A DNA stretch of 45,763 nucleotides from Calditrichota bacterium (GTDB lineage Bacteria > Electryoneota > AABM5-125-24 > Hatepunaeales > Hatepunaeaceae), in the NCBI GenBank assembly GCA_018644935.1, contig JABGPL010000027.1, positions 1-45,763 on the forward strand, written 5' to 3'. The notes below the pieces were generated by a model. It saw nothing but the letters and a program-made list of their open reading frames with translations, searched no databases and was not told where the DNA came from. Every line of letters begins with the position of its first letter. Within the stretch, counting starts at the first letter, position 1. Shown piece after piece: positions 8,697-17,417 of this stretch. The translations under genes were made by a program, and so were the position numbers.

Positions 8697-11600
8697 CTAC
8701 TTCACTAAAACCACCTTCCGTACACTCGAAAACTCCACACATTCCATCTTGACAAAATATAACCCAGCCGTCAATGAGCTCGCATCCCAGACAATAGAAT
8801 ATCCGGCTGCAGATTGTGTACCATCAACCAATGATGCAACCTCACGCCCTGAAATGTCGAAAACTCGGATTGACAAATCAGTTGATGTTGGTAATTGATA
8901 TCCCAACCTTGTAAAAGAGTTAAATGGATTTGGGTAAGGTTCATATAGCCTGAATTCAAACGGTAACACAACAATCTCTTCAGGAGCTGAAACCATCTCA
9001 TCGTTAAGTGCCTGCAGGTAGATGTTGCTGATTTCCTCCTTTCCGGTTGACCGCTGATCCTCCCAGACAACTGCAATGCCTTCAGCTCCGAAGACCTGAA
9101 TCAATTCCATTTGCAGATGTTTCTGATTGTGGATGGCACCGCTGACGAGAGCACCATTTTCCTCCCATCCCTCGACCGGAACTCCTTCGGAAGTTAGATG
9201 AGTAGCATATAAATCGGCTCTTGACAGAGCATCACCACGATTATCCTCCCAGGTCAACCACAATCCGTTATTCCCATCGCTAAGAATTTCTGGATGCATC
9301 TGATAACGTTCTTCCGCACAGATAGGAATCCCATCATATATTGGTTGATTGTCCTCCCTGAACAATATGACGGGATCGCCACGTTCATCTGTTTCGGAAG
9401 AAAACTTTTGCAGATAAATATCTCTGTTTCCAGCCCGATAGTCCTCCCAGGCAAACCAAATATCACCGTCCTCCGAACATTCCACTTTAGGATTCATCGG
9501 GTTGAAATCTCCGTCACAGATTGGATAACCACCTCTGAACCGATCCCATCTGTCACTGCCGTCATTGTTAATGAACTGACCAAAAATGAAGCTTTCGTTC
9601 TCCACACGATAGTCCTCCCAGACAACCAGGTATCCTTCTTCATGTCGTTTTATATCAGATCGTCTTTGATTCCCGTTCTCTTCGCAAATCGGTCGGTTTT
9701 CATCCCATACGAGTTCATGATTTCCATCCACTCTTTGAATCCAGAGATCCGTGTTTCCTGCTTCGTCTTCTTTCCTCCATACTACTACAGCTCCATTCTC
9801 TCCATCTGATGTTATTGATTCAACGGTTCCATCAAACTCATCATCAGTAATTTGACATCCCGCATCTCCCCACAATTTGTTTCCAGCATCATCCAACCGC
9901 TGCATATAGATATCATAAAAATCGTCTCCTGTCGGGTAGTGCCAGGCAATGATAGCTCCACCCGCTCCATCGCTGCAAATGAGGGGATGTCTTTGTTCAA
10001 ATTCCAATTCTGCGCATTGAACTCCGACCTCTTCCCATAGAATTTCACCATCCCAGCTTATCTTTTGAGCGTAAATGGAGTAAGACTGCCCCCGCCTATG
10101 ATCTTCCCAGACAACAATTATCGCATCGTCGCTCGACAATGTACTTTGTATGTCTATCCCACCTCCAACTACTTCATTCGATTGAAGAGGAACTCCATGG
10201 TTTTCAAAGAGAAAGTCCGGACTCTCTTCGTGATTTTCACAAATTTGAATGAACGGTGTATTTCCCCTCCAACCATATCTACTATCAAGCCATACAGTAG
10301 CAAATGTACCGTCCCCTCGAGAGTGAATCTGAGGATTAAGGGCATTTCCACTGATTCCGGTTGCGACAATTTCTCCTGCTTCGTCCCAATGCAGTTCACG
10401 GGCGTTTGTTATCATCTGCCCCCGAATTTCTCCACTCCCTGTCATGAGATCCGACCAGAAAACAAAGACACGTTCGTCTGAATTGGGGAGAACGACAGGT
10501 GATCCCTGATAATAGGATGAGGAGACTACATTTAAATCCTCATCCCAGAATAACTGTCCATCAACAGTCACGCCCTGCATGTAGATATCCGTTTCCGGAA
10601 ATCCCTCGTCCCGCTCATCCTCCCAGATAATATATGCACCTCCACTGCCATCCGGGCATGATCTATGTCTACTTTGATTCCAGTTTTCGATCGAAATTGG
10701 AATTCCATCTTCTTCATCCCATTCAAAAATCAATTCGTCCTCTCCGGAAATTCGGGTTGCGAATATATCCGTGCTTGGGCTGTCAATTCTGTCATCCTCC
10801 CAGCTTATGATTGCGCTCCCGGGTTCAGAGCTGATTATCCTGAAATTAGTTTGCTCCCAGGCTGCAGCCATAATTGCTACTCCCTCACCTGCTTCACCCC
10901 ATAAAGATTCGCCGTTTTCATTAATTCGCTGCACATAAATGTTCCGCGAGATATGTCGTCCCACATTTCTGCCATCAACCCAGGCAATAAAAGCTCCTCC
11001 GTTACCATCCGAACATAGACGCGGAGATTCCTGAGAAAAGATGTTATCGCAGATAATTACTCCATCATCCCACAATGGTTCTCCTGCGGGAGTAACTCTT
11101 TGAGCGTAGATATCCTTATTTCCTTGCCTTCTATCATCCTCCCAGACTAATATCATTCCTCCGTCATCATCAGAAAGCGCTTTATGCCTGTTTTGTCGAC
11201 CAACCTCTTCAACAATGAATGCTCCATTCTCCACCCAGTCAGGATCAGGTTCTCCATTTGGCTGGATGTGCATCCCATATATATTTCCCGCATCGCCGCC
11301 TCGCTGATCTCTCCAGGCAATGAGACACCCCCCATTTCCATCATCAATGATTGAGGAGTTTTCCTGGATACCTTGAAATACGCAAACAGGAACTCCAATG
11401 CCGGGTTCACCCCAAAGTATATCACCGTTCGAGTTGACCTTTGTGCAATAAATATCGCTAAGCAATTGCCCCTGCATTTCAGGCACGATTCTTTCCCAGG
11501 TCACAAACCAGCCTCCGTCAACGCAGGATACAACAATTGGATTCTCCTGACGAACAGGACTGGATGTGATTTGTAAACCATTTTCCAGAAACCGCGGTTC

Positions 11601-11846
11601 ACCTTCAGCATCATATACCTGAAGAAATATGTTGCGTTCACCCTGGCGAGTGTCACTCCAGGCTACTGCTGCCTCTCCGGCAAATTCACCTTCTGATTGA
11701 TAGGCGCTTGATCTATACCACTCAACGTGATGTCCTTGCCGTACAGCAACACCATCCGCGGGTTCCCATCTGCGGAAATCCTGTGCCCACAAGAGTGAGC
11801 AAGTAAAAAGTAAGCAAGTAAGCAATGCTACGGAAAAGTTTTTCAT
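8697..11846 (-). CDS. T9SS-exported WxDxR-repeat (propeller-like) protein
   Basis: 1049 residues. GGAG lies 7 nt before the ATG, and the start gives a signal peptide (MKNFSVALLTCLLFTCSLLWAQ). From about 45 to 940 the chain is built of repeats of 45-70 residues with the pattern DGxGGxxxxWxDxR...DIYxQ(R/K)(V/I)...GxxxW, for example GGAFIAWVDGRN and MILVWEDDRRQGNKDIYAQR. This looks like a multi-blade extracellular propeller or similar solenoid. The T9SS tail (from about 966: YPNPFNSFTRLGYQLPTS, VFDISGREVASLVDGTQ) resembles that of the unrelated protein at 15243-17204 more than that of its own tandem paralogue next door. It starts 17 nt after the stop of that paralogue, so the two are likely co-transcribed. 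Function unknown. Confidence 0.85.
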   Translation of the reverse strand: MKNFSVALLTCLLFTCSLLWAQDFRRWEPADGVAVRQGHHVEWYRSSAYQSEGEFAGEAAVAWSDTRQGERNIFLQVYDAEGEPRFLENGLQITSSPVRQENPIVVSCVDGGWFVTWERIVPEMQGQLLSDIYCTKVNSNGDILWGEPGIGVPVCVFQGIQENSSIIDDGNGGCLIAWRDQRGGDAGNIYGMHIQPNGEPDPDWVENGAFIVEEVGRQNRHKALSDDDGGMILVWEDDRRQGNKDIYAQRVTPAGEPLWDDGVIICDNIFSQESPRLCSDGNGGAFIAWVDGRNVGRHISRNIYVQRINENGESLWGEAGEGVAIMAAAWEQTNFRIISSEPGSAIISWEDDRIDSPSTDIFATRISGEDELIFEWDEEDGIPISIENWNQSRHRSCPDGSGGAYIIWEDERDEGFPETDIYMQGVTVDGQLFWDEDLNVVSSSYYQGSPVVLPNSDERVFVFWSDLMTGSGEIRGQMITNARELHWDEAGEIVATGISGNALNPQIHSRGDGTFATVWLDSRYGWRGNTPFIQICENHEESPDFLFENHGVPLQSNEVVGGGIDIQSTLSSDDAIIVVWEDHRRGQSYSIYAQKISWDGEILWEEVGVQCAELEFEQRHPLICSDGAGGAIIAWHYPTGDDFYDIYMQRLDDAGNKLWGDAGCQITDDEFDGTVESITSDGENGAVVVWRKEDEAGNTDLWIQRVDGNHELVWDENRPICEENGNQRRSDIKRHEEGYLVVWEDYRVENESFIFGQFINNDGSDRWDRFRGGYPICDGDFNPMNPKVECSEDGDIWFAWEDYRAGNRDIYLQKFSSETDERGDPVILFREDNQPIYDGIPICAEERYQMHPEILSDGNNGLWLTWEDNRGDALSRADLYATHLTSEGVPVEGWEENGALVSGAIHNQKHLQMELIQVFGAEGIAVVWEDQRSTGKEEISNIYLQALNDEMVSAPEEIVVLPFEFRLYEPYPNPFNSFTRLGYQLPTSTDLSIRVFDISGREVASLVDGTQSAAGYSIVWDASSLTAGLYFVKMECVEFSSVRKVVLVK

Positions 11847-11863
11847 GATCCTACTCCTTTGGA

Positions 11864-14800
11864 TTATTTCACAACAGCCAGTTTGCGGGTGGCCGTACGA
11901 TTTCCTGTTGTCAATCTAACTATGTAAAGACCTGAGTTAAGTTTATCAGCTGAAATTGGCAATGTGTAGGATCCTCTATCCTGTGTTCCGTCCAGTAAAG
12001 TCATAACCTCACGCCCATGCAGATCATAAATTGTTAAATTAATCAAACCCATGTGGAACAGTGTGTAGTTAATCGTTGATGTTGAGTTAAACGGATTTGG
12101 AAATGGGTTTTGCAGTATGAATCCTGTCGGTTGTATAACGACCTGATCTGGCACAGAAACCATCCCATCATCGAGAGCCTGGATGAAGATGTTGGATAAT
12201 TCCTCCATTCCGGTGGCTCGTTTATCCTCCCATACGACTGCAATACCTTCATCTCCAGAGTCATTGATTAATGCAGCTTTTGGTATCTGTTGCCTGTGTG
12301 TTGCCCCGCAAACTAACAGTCCGTTTTCTGACCAACCATCAAATGGAACTCCATCGGTAGTCAAATGTGTTCCGTAAATATCACTCCAGACTCCACCACG
12401 GTAATCCTCCCAAACGAGCCAGATGCCATTGTTTCCGTCGGTTGTAATTGCTGGCAACCTTTGGTCCCCTGCTGATCTACACACCGGAATTCCATTGTCT
12501 ATCGGTTCGTCATCTACCCGGAATAAAATGTCTGGTTCACCCCTGTTATTTGCTTGCGATGAAAGTTTTTGCATATATAAATCGGTACCTTCAAAGTTGC
12601 GAAAATCCTCCCAGGCAACCCAGATATTATTGTCCGCTCCCACAGAAACAGTCGGTCTGCCTGGATAAAAATCGTTTGTGCAGATCATATAACCAGAAGG
12701 GAATTGATCCCATCTGAAACTTCCATCATTATTTATGAACTGACCCAATATATAGAAGTCATCCACTTGTTCATCCCTCCAGACAACGACATATCCCTCT
12801 TCATGTCGGGCAATTGCGCATTCTCTTCTATTCCCAGCTTCATTACTGACCAATCTGTTCTCACCCCACAGTAGTTCGTGATTTTCATTAACTCGCTGAA
12901 TCCAAAGGTTACGAGAACCGTCCCTTATTGAGGTTCTCCACAAAACCATTGTCCCCCCCTCACCATCGGGAGTTAAGGATTCTACGGAATCATCAATATT
13001 GTTGCTGGTCAGTAAGAAACCCTCATCATCCCACAATCTGTTTCCAGCTTCGTCCAACCGTTGCATATAGATATCAAAGTCCTCGTCATTGGTAGGGTAC
13101 CGATAAGCAATAATTGCCCCACCTGCGCCATCGCTACAGATGAAGGGTCGTTCTTGATCAAAAGCCATATCAGCACATTTTACTCCTTCTTCGCCCCACA
13201 GAATCTCACCCTCCCAGCTAATTTTCTGGGCATAAGTGGAGTATGATTGGCCGCGCCTGTGATCCTCCCAGACGACGATTATCGCATCGTCGCTCGATTG
13301 TTCCGCTTGTATACTTAACACACCACCATTTATCTCAGGTGACAGGAGAGGAATGCCATTAGTCGGCAGCTGAATTTCAGGGTTATTTTCTCCATTGCAA
13401 CATATCTGGATATATGGAAATTGCCCATTGCTACTAAACCTGCCATCAAGCCAAACAATTGCCAGGTCCCCGTTACCACGAGATAGCATAATGTGATTAA
13501 GCGCGTTCTGTGACATTCCCAAAACAACGATCACCCCGGCTTCATCCCATAGACTTTCACCATTTTCGTTAAGCCTTTGACCACGAATTTCATTCCCGCC
13601 TGTTCTGAAATCACTCCAGATTAACAGGGTATGTCCATCTGAGTTGGGAAGAACCACCGGTAAACTCTGAAGACCCGGAGCATCGGAAACAACAACCCCG
13701 CTTTCTCCCCACAACCTCTCACCTTCAGCATTAAACCATTGCGCTCTTATATCAATTTCAGGAAAACCATTCTCGCTCTCAGCTTGCCAAACAACCTTAA
13801 AACCACCATTTCCATCCGGACAGATCCCCGGTTGAAATTGATCGAATTCATCTATTATGACAGCCAACCCATCCTCAGGCTCCCATTCGAAAAACATATC
13901 ATCCTCACCTGAAACCCGCATGGCATAAATGTCAACATGAGCTCCATCCAGCCTCCTATCCTCCCATATAACGATGGCACTCCCCGGTTCAGAATTGAAA
14001 ATTCGTGGGTTTGTCTGCTCTTCTTCAACGGTACAAAGCGGAATCCCTTCACCTGGTTCTCCCCAATGAGATTCACCGTTATGACTGATGCGTTGAATGT
14101 AAATATCCTGATTACTTTCATTTGCATTTCTGTTATCGACCCAGACAATGAAGGCACCTCCATTACCATCGGTACAGAGACGTGGAGTTTCCTGTGATGC
14201 CTCGTGATTACAAACCTGCGACCCCTCCCCCCACAGAAGTTCACCCTGAGGGCTTATTCTCTGTGCCCATACATTGAAGTCCCCACCTAATCTTCCGTCC
14301 TTCCAACTGATTATCATACCCCCATCACCATCCGAAACCGCCTCGTGATTCACCTGTGCACCAGGCACACTTACAACTGCGACACCATTTTCCGTCCAGT
14401 CCGGATCGATCCTGCCATCAGACAGGACGTGCATTGCGTAAATATCTCCAGCATCTCCGCGGTGTCGATGGTCCCTCCAGGCGACAATGCAGCCACCGTC
14501 AGCATCCTCGACTATGACCGGAGCTTCCTGAACACTCGGAGCACTACCTATCGGCAATCCGATGTTTTCCTCACCCCACAGCATTTCACCCTCAGCATTG
14601 ACCTTGGTACAATAGATATTGCCTAATGTATCGGAACGGAATTCCACCCAGGCAACAAACCAGCCACCATCCGAACAAGCCGCTATAACTGGTTCCTCCT
14701 GCCGATTATCTCCATCCACAACCTGTAGTCCATTTTCTGGAAATTTGGTTTCCCCCTCAGCATCCATAACTTGAATGAAAACACCCCGGTCTCCATTGCG

Positions 14801-15007
14801 GCAATCACTCCATGTTATGCCAGCTTCTCCGGGAAGTTCGCCATCAAGACGGTATGCACCCGAACGGAACCACTCGACATGATGTCCTTGCCGTACGGCG
14901 ATACCGTCCGCCGGTTCCCAGCTACGGAAATCCTGGGAGAAAGCGAGTGAACAGGATATCATGTGAGCAAGTAAGCAGGTAAGAAATACTACGGAAAAAT
15001 TCTTCAC
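11864..15007 (-). CDS. T9SS-exported WxDxR-repeat protein, tandem paralogue
   Basis: 1047 residues. The frame is open to an ATG at 15031, but AAGGAG (15014-15019) is placed 6 nt before a GTG at 15005-15007, and the product then begins MKNFSVVFLTCLLAH like its neighbour's MKNFSVALLTCLL, so the GTG is preferred. The body carries the same DGxGGxxxxWxDxR repeats (GGAFIVWVDNRNANESNQDI, IIVVWEDHRRGQSYSTYAQ) and aligns with the downstream gene over its length. The tail differs: FPNPFNSTSTINYTLFHMG, IYDLHGREVMTLLDGTQD, SGLYIVRLTTGNRTATRKLA. It is the first gene of the two-gene unit. The surface role is unknown. Confidence 0.85.
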   Translation of the reverse strand: MKNFSVVFLTCLLAHMISCSLAFSQDFRSWEPADGIAVRQGHHVEWFRSGAYRLDGELPGEAGITWSDCRNGDRGVFIQVMDAEGETKFPENGLQVVDGDNRQEEPVIAACSDGGWFVAWVEFRSDTLGNIYCTKVNAEGEMLWGEENIGLPIGSAPSVQEAPVIVEDADGGCIVAWRDHRHRGDAGDIYAMHVLSDGRIDPDWTENGVAVVSVPGAQVNHEAVSDGDGGMIISWKDGRLGGDFNVWAQRISPQGELLWGEGSQVCNHEASQETPRLCTDGNGGAFIVWVDNRNANESNQDIYIQRISHNGESHWGEPGEGIPLCTVEEEQTNPRIFNSEPGSAIVIWEDRRLDGAHVDIYAMRVSGEDDMFFEWEPEDGLAVIIDEFDQFQPGICPDGNGGFKVVWQAESENGFPEIDIRAQWFNAEGERLWGESGVVVSDAPGLQSLPVVLPNSDGHTLLIWSDFRTGGNEIRGQRLNENGESLWDEAGVIVVLGMSQNALNHIMLSRGNGDLAIVWLDGRFSSNGQFPYIQICCNGENNPEIQLPTNGIPLLSPEINGGVLSIQAEQSSDDAIIVVWEDHRRGQSYSTYAQKISWEGEILWGEEGVKCADMAFDQERPFICSDGAGGAIIAYRYPTNDEDFDIYMQRLDEAGNRLWDDEGFLLTSNNIDDSVESLTPDGEGGTMVLWRTSIRDGSRNLWIQRVNENHELLWGENRLVSNEAGNRRECAIARHEEGYVVVWRDEQVDDFYILGQFINNDGSFRWDQFPSGYMICTNDFYPGRPTVSVGADNNIWVAWEDFRNFEGTDLYMQKLSSQANNRGEPDILFRVDDEPIDNGIPVCRSAGDQRLPAITTDGNNGIWLVWEDYRGGVWSDIYGTHLTTDGVPFDGWSENGLLVCGATHRQQIPKAALINDSGDEGIAVVWEDKRATGMEELSNIFIQALDDGMVSVPDQVVIQPTGFILQNPFPNPFNSTSTINYTLFHMGLINLTIYDLHGREVMTLLDGTQDRGSYTLPISADKLNSGLYIVRLTTGNRTATRKLAVVK

Positions 15008-15200
15008 AATGGGCTCCTTTTGATTCATCACTGCAAATAATGCAGGTTGCGAATTGATATTTTCAGTCAGATGTTGCCCTGACTTGGGGGGAGATTTGTA
15101 TTCTTATTTAATGACTTGTACAAATTCATATGGATTAGCGAAACATGCCTTTTCTAGTCATCTAATCATCATAATATCAATATAATAAATGCAATCGAAC

Positions 15201-15225
15201 AAGGGCACGTAGCAACGTGCCACTA
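15201..15225. repeat. GGGCACGT palindrome
   Basis: AAGGGCACGTAGCAACGTGCCACTAC, with arms GGCACGT/ACGTGCC around AGCA. It lies 17 nt beyond the stop of the cargo gene at 15243-17204 and upstream of the WxDxR pair. Confidence 0.65.
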
Positions 15226-15242
15226 CATTTGAACGCCACCAT

Positions 15243-17204
15243 CTATTTAACTAAAACGACCTTCCGTACACTCGTAAATTCAGCACTTTCTATCCTTATC
15301 AAATAGATTCCTGCAACATTTGTACCAGCTCTCCAGACAGTTGAATGGTGACCTGCAAGCTGAGTGCCATTAACCAATGAGGCAACCTCGCGTCCTGTTA
15401 TATCAAAAATCTGAATGGAAACCTCACCGGGAGTCGGCAATTGGTAACTGATTTTAGTTGTTGAGTTAAATGGATTGGGATAGGGCTTGAACAGCTCAAA
15501 TTGGATTGGAAAAGTAACCTGTTCCTGAATCTCATCTGGAGCAATAACCGTAATTTCCCATGCAATTGAGTCTTCGACATCCCGTGCCCGGACATTAACA
15601 GTCATATCGAATAAACCCGTATCTTGAAAAACGACGAAAGCTGATTCGACCTCACTGACTATGTCCTCTCCCAGCCTCCATAAATATGTTAAGGATGTGT
15701 CACCAGGTAATCCGGCTTCAACCTGAAAGTTAATGTCATCATTCACCTCGACGCTCAACTCGAAATCTTGAGGAGACCAGTCGGAGATTAGCGGTACAAC
15801 AATTATCTCCCAGCCGGTTGAAACTGTCCAGTTATTATCTGAGACATAGACAGTTAGGTCCAAAGTATCAAGCTCAGGATAGAATAGAGAGACTCGATCT
15901 TCATCTACATCTAATGTGTCACCTTCCGTTACCCAATGATAAACTAAATCAGCGCCCTCAGGATCTATTGCTGTAACTGAAAAAGTTTGCCAACCTCCGC
16001 GCGGTACGCGCCAGATAGAATCGGCAGGTGTTTTAAGTAATATCCGGGGTGGTAGATCAGCTGCAGCAAGCTTGAGAAACCAGCCCTGGTCATTAACGAA
16101 TCGTCCCTCACGTATATCAACTGTCCCGGCAATCGTGACGCCACCATCATCATCGAGCACTGCAGACTGGAAGATTGCCCCACCATCATCGAGATTGTGC
16201 ATTCGTCCCCATTCGAGGTTTCCGGCATTATCTGTACCGAAGCAATATGCAAGATGAATGTTCCGTCCATTACCATATCCCACGGCTGTTATCCCTTCAT
16301 CCGGTCCAATAACACAATCATAAGCATGGGTATTTAAATCATCATGCTCATATTCTGTGAGCCACTGCTGATTGCCTTCCTGATTAATTCGGAGCAATGC
16401 TGCATTAAAATCAGGCCACCCGGGACCTCTTTCTCCAGACAACATCCACCCTGCCTGATTGGGATATGCTTTGATAGCATAGGCGGTTTCGTCTAATTCG
16501 TTACCATAAGTTTCTGACTGTAACTCTTCCCCATCCGAATTAATTCGGACAAACCAGAAATCTTTATCATCACCTCCAACGCTACTGGAGCTTCCGCACA
16601 AAACATATCCAATATTTGTCGCGGTGATGTCCCTGAATTCCTCAGTTCCGTTTCCGCCGTATAATTGCTCCCAGATAATGTCACCATTCGCCGAAATCTT
16701 AACTATATATCCCTGATTACCACTCTCTTCCGTCCGGGCAAATCCTGCCAGGTAGAACTCGTTATTACTGCTGCCGATCACGGCATAACACAGTGACCTG
16801 TCGAAATCACCATAGGTTCTCTGCCACATTAAATTGCCGTTCGGATCGGTTCTTAGTGCTCCGAATCCATAACCTCGATTTGAATCCCAATTTCCGCCAA
16901 TCAGATAGCCTCCATCCTCGGTTTGGCTGAGATCATGACCTGTCCAACCTGCCTCGCCTTCACCATAAGTTGATTCAAATTCCAACTGCCCTTCCGGGTC
17001 CGTTTTAACTAAATAAAGAAAGTTAATGATATCAGGCATCCGGTAACCGGTGAATGCCCAACCATCATCTTCTGTCCTGATATGTGAATTGAATTCATCC
17101 GGACAATCAATTCCATAGAATCTCTGCCACTCAACCTCAGGTTGCGCGTATATTCGCCCTACTGACATTAATAACAGAAGCGAGATTAAACTGATTCGAA
17201 ACAT
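15243..17204 (-). CDS. T9SS-exported propeller/Ig-like protein
   Basis: 653 residues with a signal peptide (MFRISLISLLLLMSVGRIYA). Residues about 22-385 are repeats of the form W-x-x-x-Y-G...DGGY(L/F)(I/L)GG...(V/L)(R/K)(T/I)DxxG (QTEDGGYLIGGNWDS, IIWEQLYGGNGTEEFRDI). About 390-565 are two Ig/PKD-like segments. The end is a T9SS tail (PYPNPFNSTTKISYQLPTPG, FDITGREVASLVNGTQLA, SVRKVVLVK). The architecture matches the genes at the left end of the window. The tail instead resembles that of the WxDxR protein ending at 8697. A sorting-tail relic ends 23 nt upstream of its start codon, so the promoter must lie inside or beyond that relic. Function unknown. Confidence 0.85.
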   Translation of the reverse strand: MFRISLISLLLLMSVGRIYAQPEVEWQRFYGIDCPDEFNSHIRTEDDGWAFTGYRMPDIINFLYLVKTDPEGQLEFESTYGEGEAGWTGHDLSQTEDGGYLIGGNWDSNRGYGFGALRTDPNGNLMWQRTYGDFDRSLCYAVIGSSNNEFYLAGFARTEESGNQGYIVKISANGDIIWEQLYGGNGTEEFRDITATNIGYVLCGSSSSVGGDDKDFWFVRINSDGEELQSETYGNELDETAYAIKAYPNQAGWMLSGERGPGWPDFNAALLRINQEGNQQWLTEYEHDDLNTHAYDCVIGPDEGITAVGYGNGRNIHLAYCFGTDNAGNLEWGRMHNLDDGGAIFQSAVLDDDGGVTIAGTVDIREGRFVNDQGWFLKLAAADLPPRILLKTPADSIWRVPRGGWQTFSVTAIDPEGADLVYHWVTEGDTLDVDEDRVSLFYPELDTLDLTVYVSDNNWTVSTGWEIIVVPLISDWSPQDFELSVEVNDDINFQVEAGLPGDTSLTYLWRLGEDIVSEVESAFVVFQDTGLFDMTVNVRARDVEDSIAWEITVIAPDEIQEQVTFPIQFELFKPYPNPFNSTTKISYQLPTPGEVSIQIFDITGREVASLVNGTQLAGHHSTVWRAGTNVAGIYLIRIESAEFTSVRKVVLVK

Positions 17205-17227
17205 GATCTGATATCCATTGTTTTTGA

Positions 17228-17361
17228 CTACTTTACCAGCACAATTTTGTGAGTTTCTAGACTTGTTCCATGTTTTATATGCAGGAAATACAATCCGGGT
17301 GCGAGTCCTTCAGCGTTCCAGGTTTTTGTCAGGCTCCCCCACGAATCATCAGTGCTTGGTT
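17228..17361 (-). pseudogene. Orphan T9SS sorting-tail relic cut by a palindromic repeat
   Basis: On the - strand this reads, in one open frame with no start codon, SWGSLTKTWNAEGLAPGLYF, then LHIKHGTSLETHKIVLVK and a TAG at 17228-17230. These are the last 35-40 residues of a normal T9SS tail (compare WNAEGLQAGVYMIEV in the gene at 17418-20012). The PNPFN half is missing. The frame stops at a TAG within the AATCC-GGGCACGT repeat at 17360-17398, so the repeat sits exactly where the rest of the tail should be. Only 23 nt separate the relic from the start of the next gene. Confidence 0.75.
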
Positions 17362-17398
17362 GCTAATCCAGCAAGGGCACGTGGCGACGTGCCCCTAC
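17360..17398. repeat. AATCC + GGGCACGT palindrome
   Basis: TTGCTAATCCAGCAA is followed by GGGCACGTGGCGACGTGCCC and CTACCG. Arms GGGCACGT/ACGTGCCC surround GGCG. The AATCC-containing lead matches 6808-6816 and 20246-20255. It abuts the sorting-tail relic on one side and lies 19 nt from the stop of the beta-helix gene on the other. Confidence 0.75.
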
Positions 17399-17417
17399 CG
17401 CGCCACAGCAACTTGCG

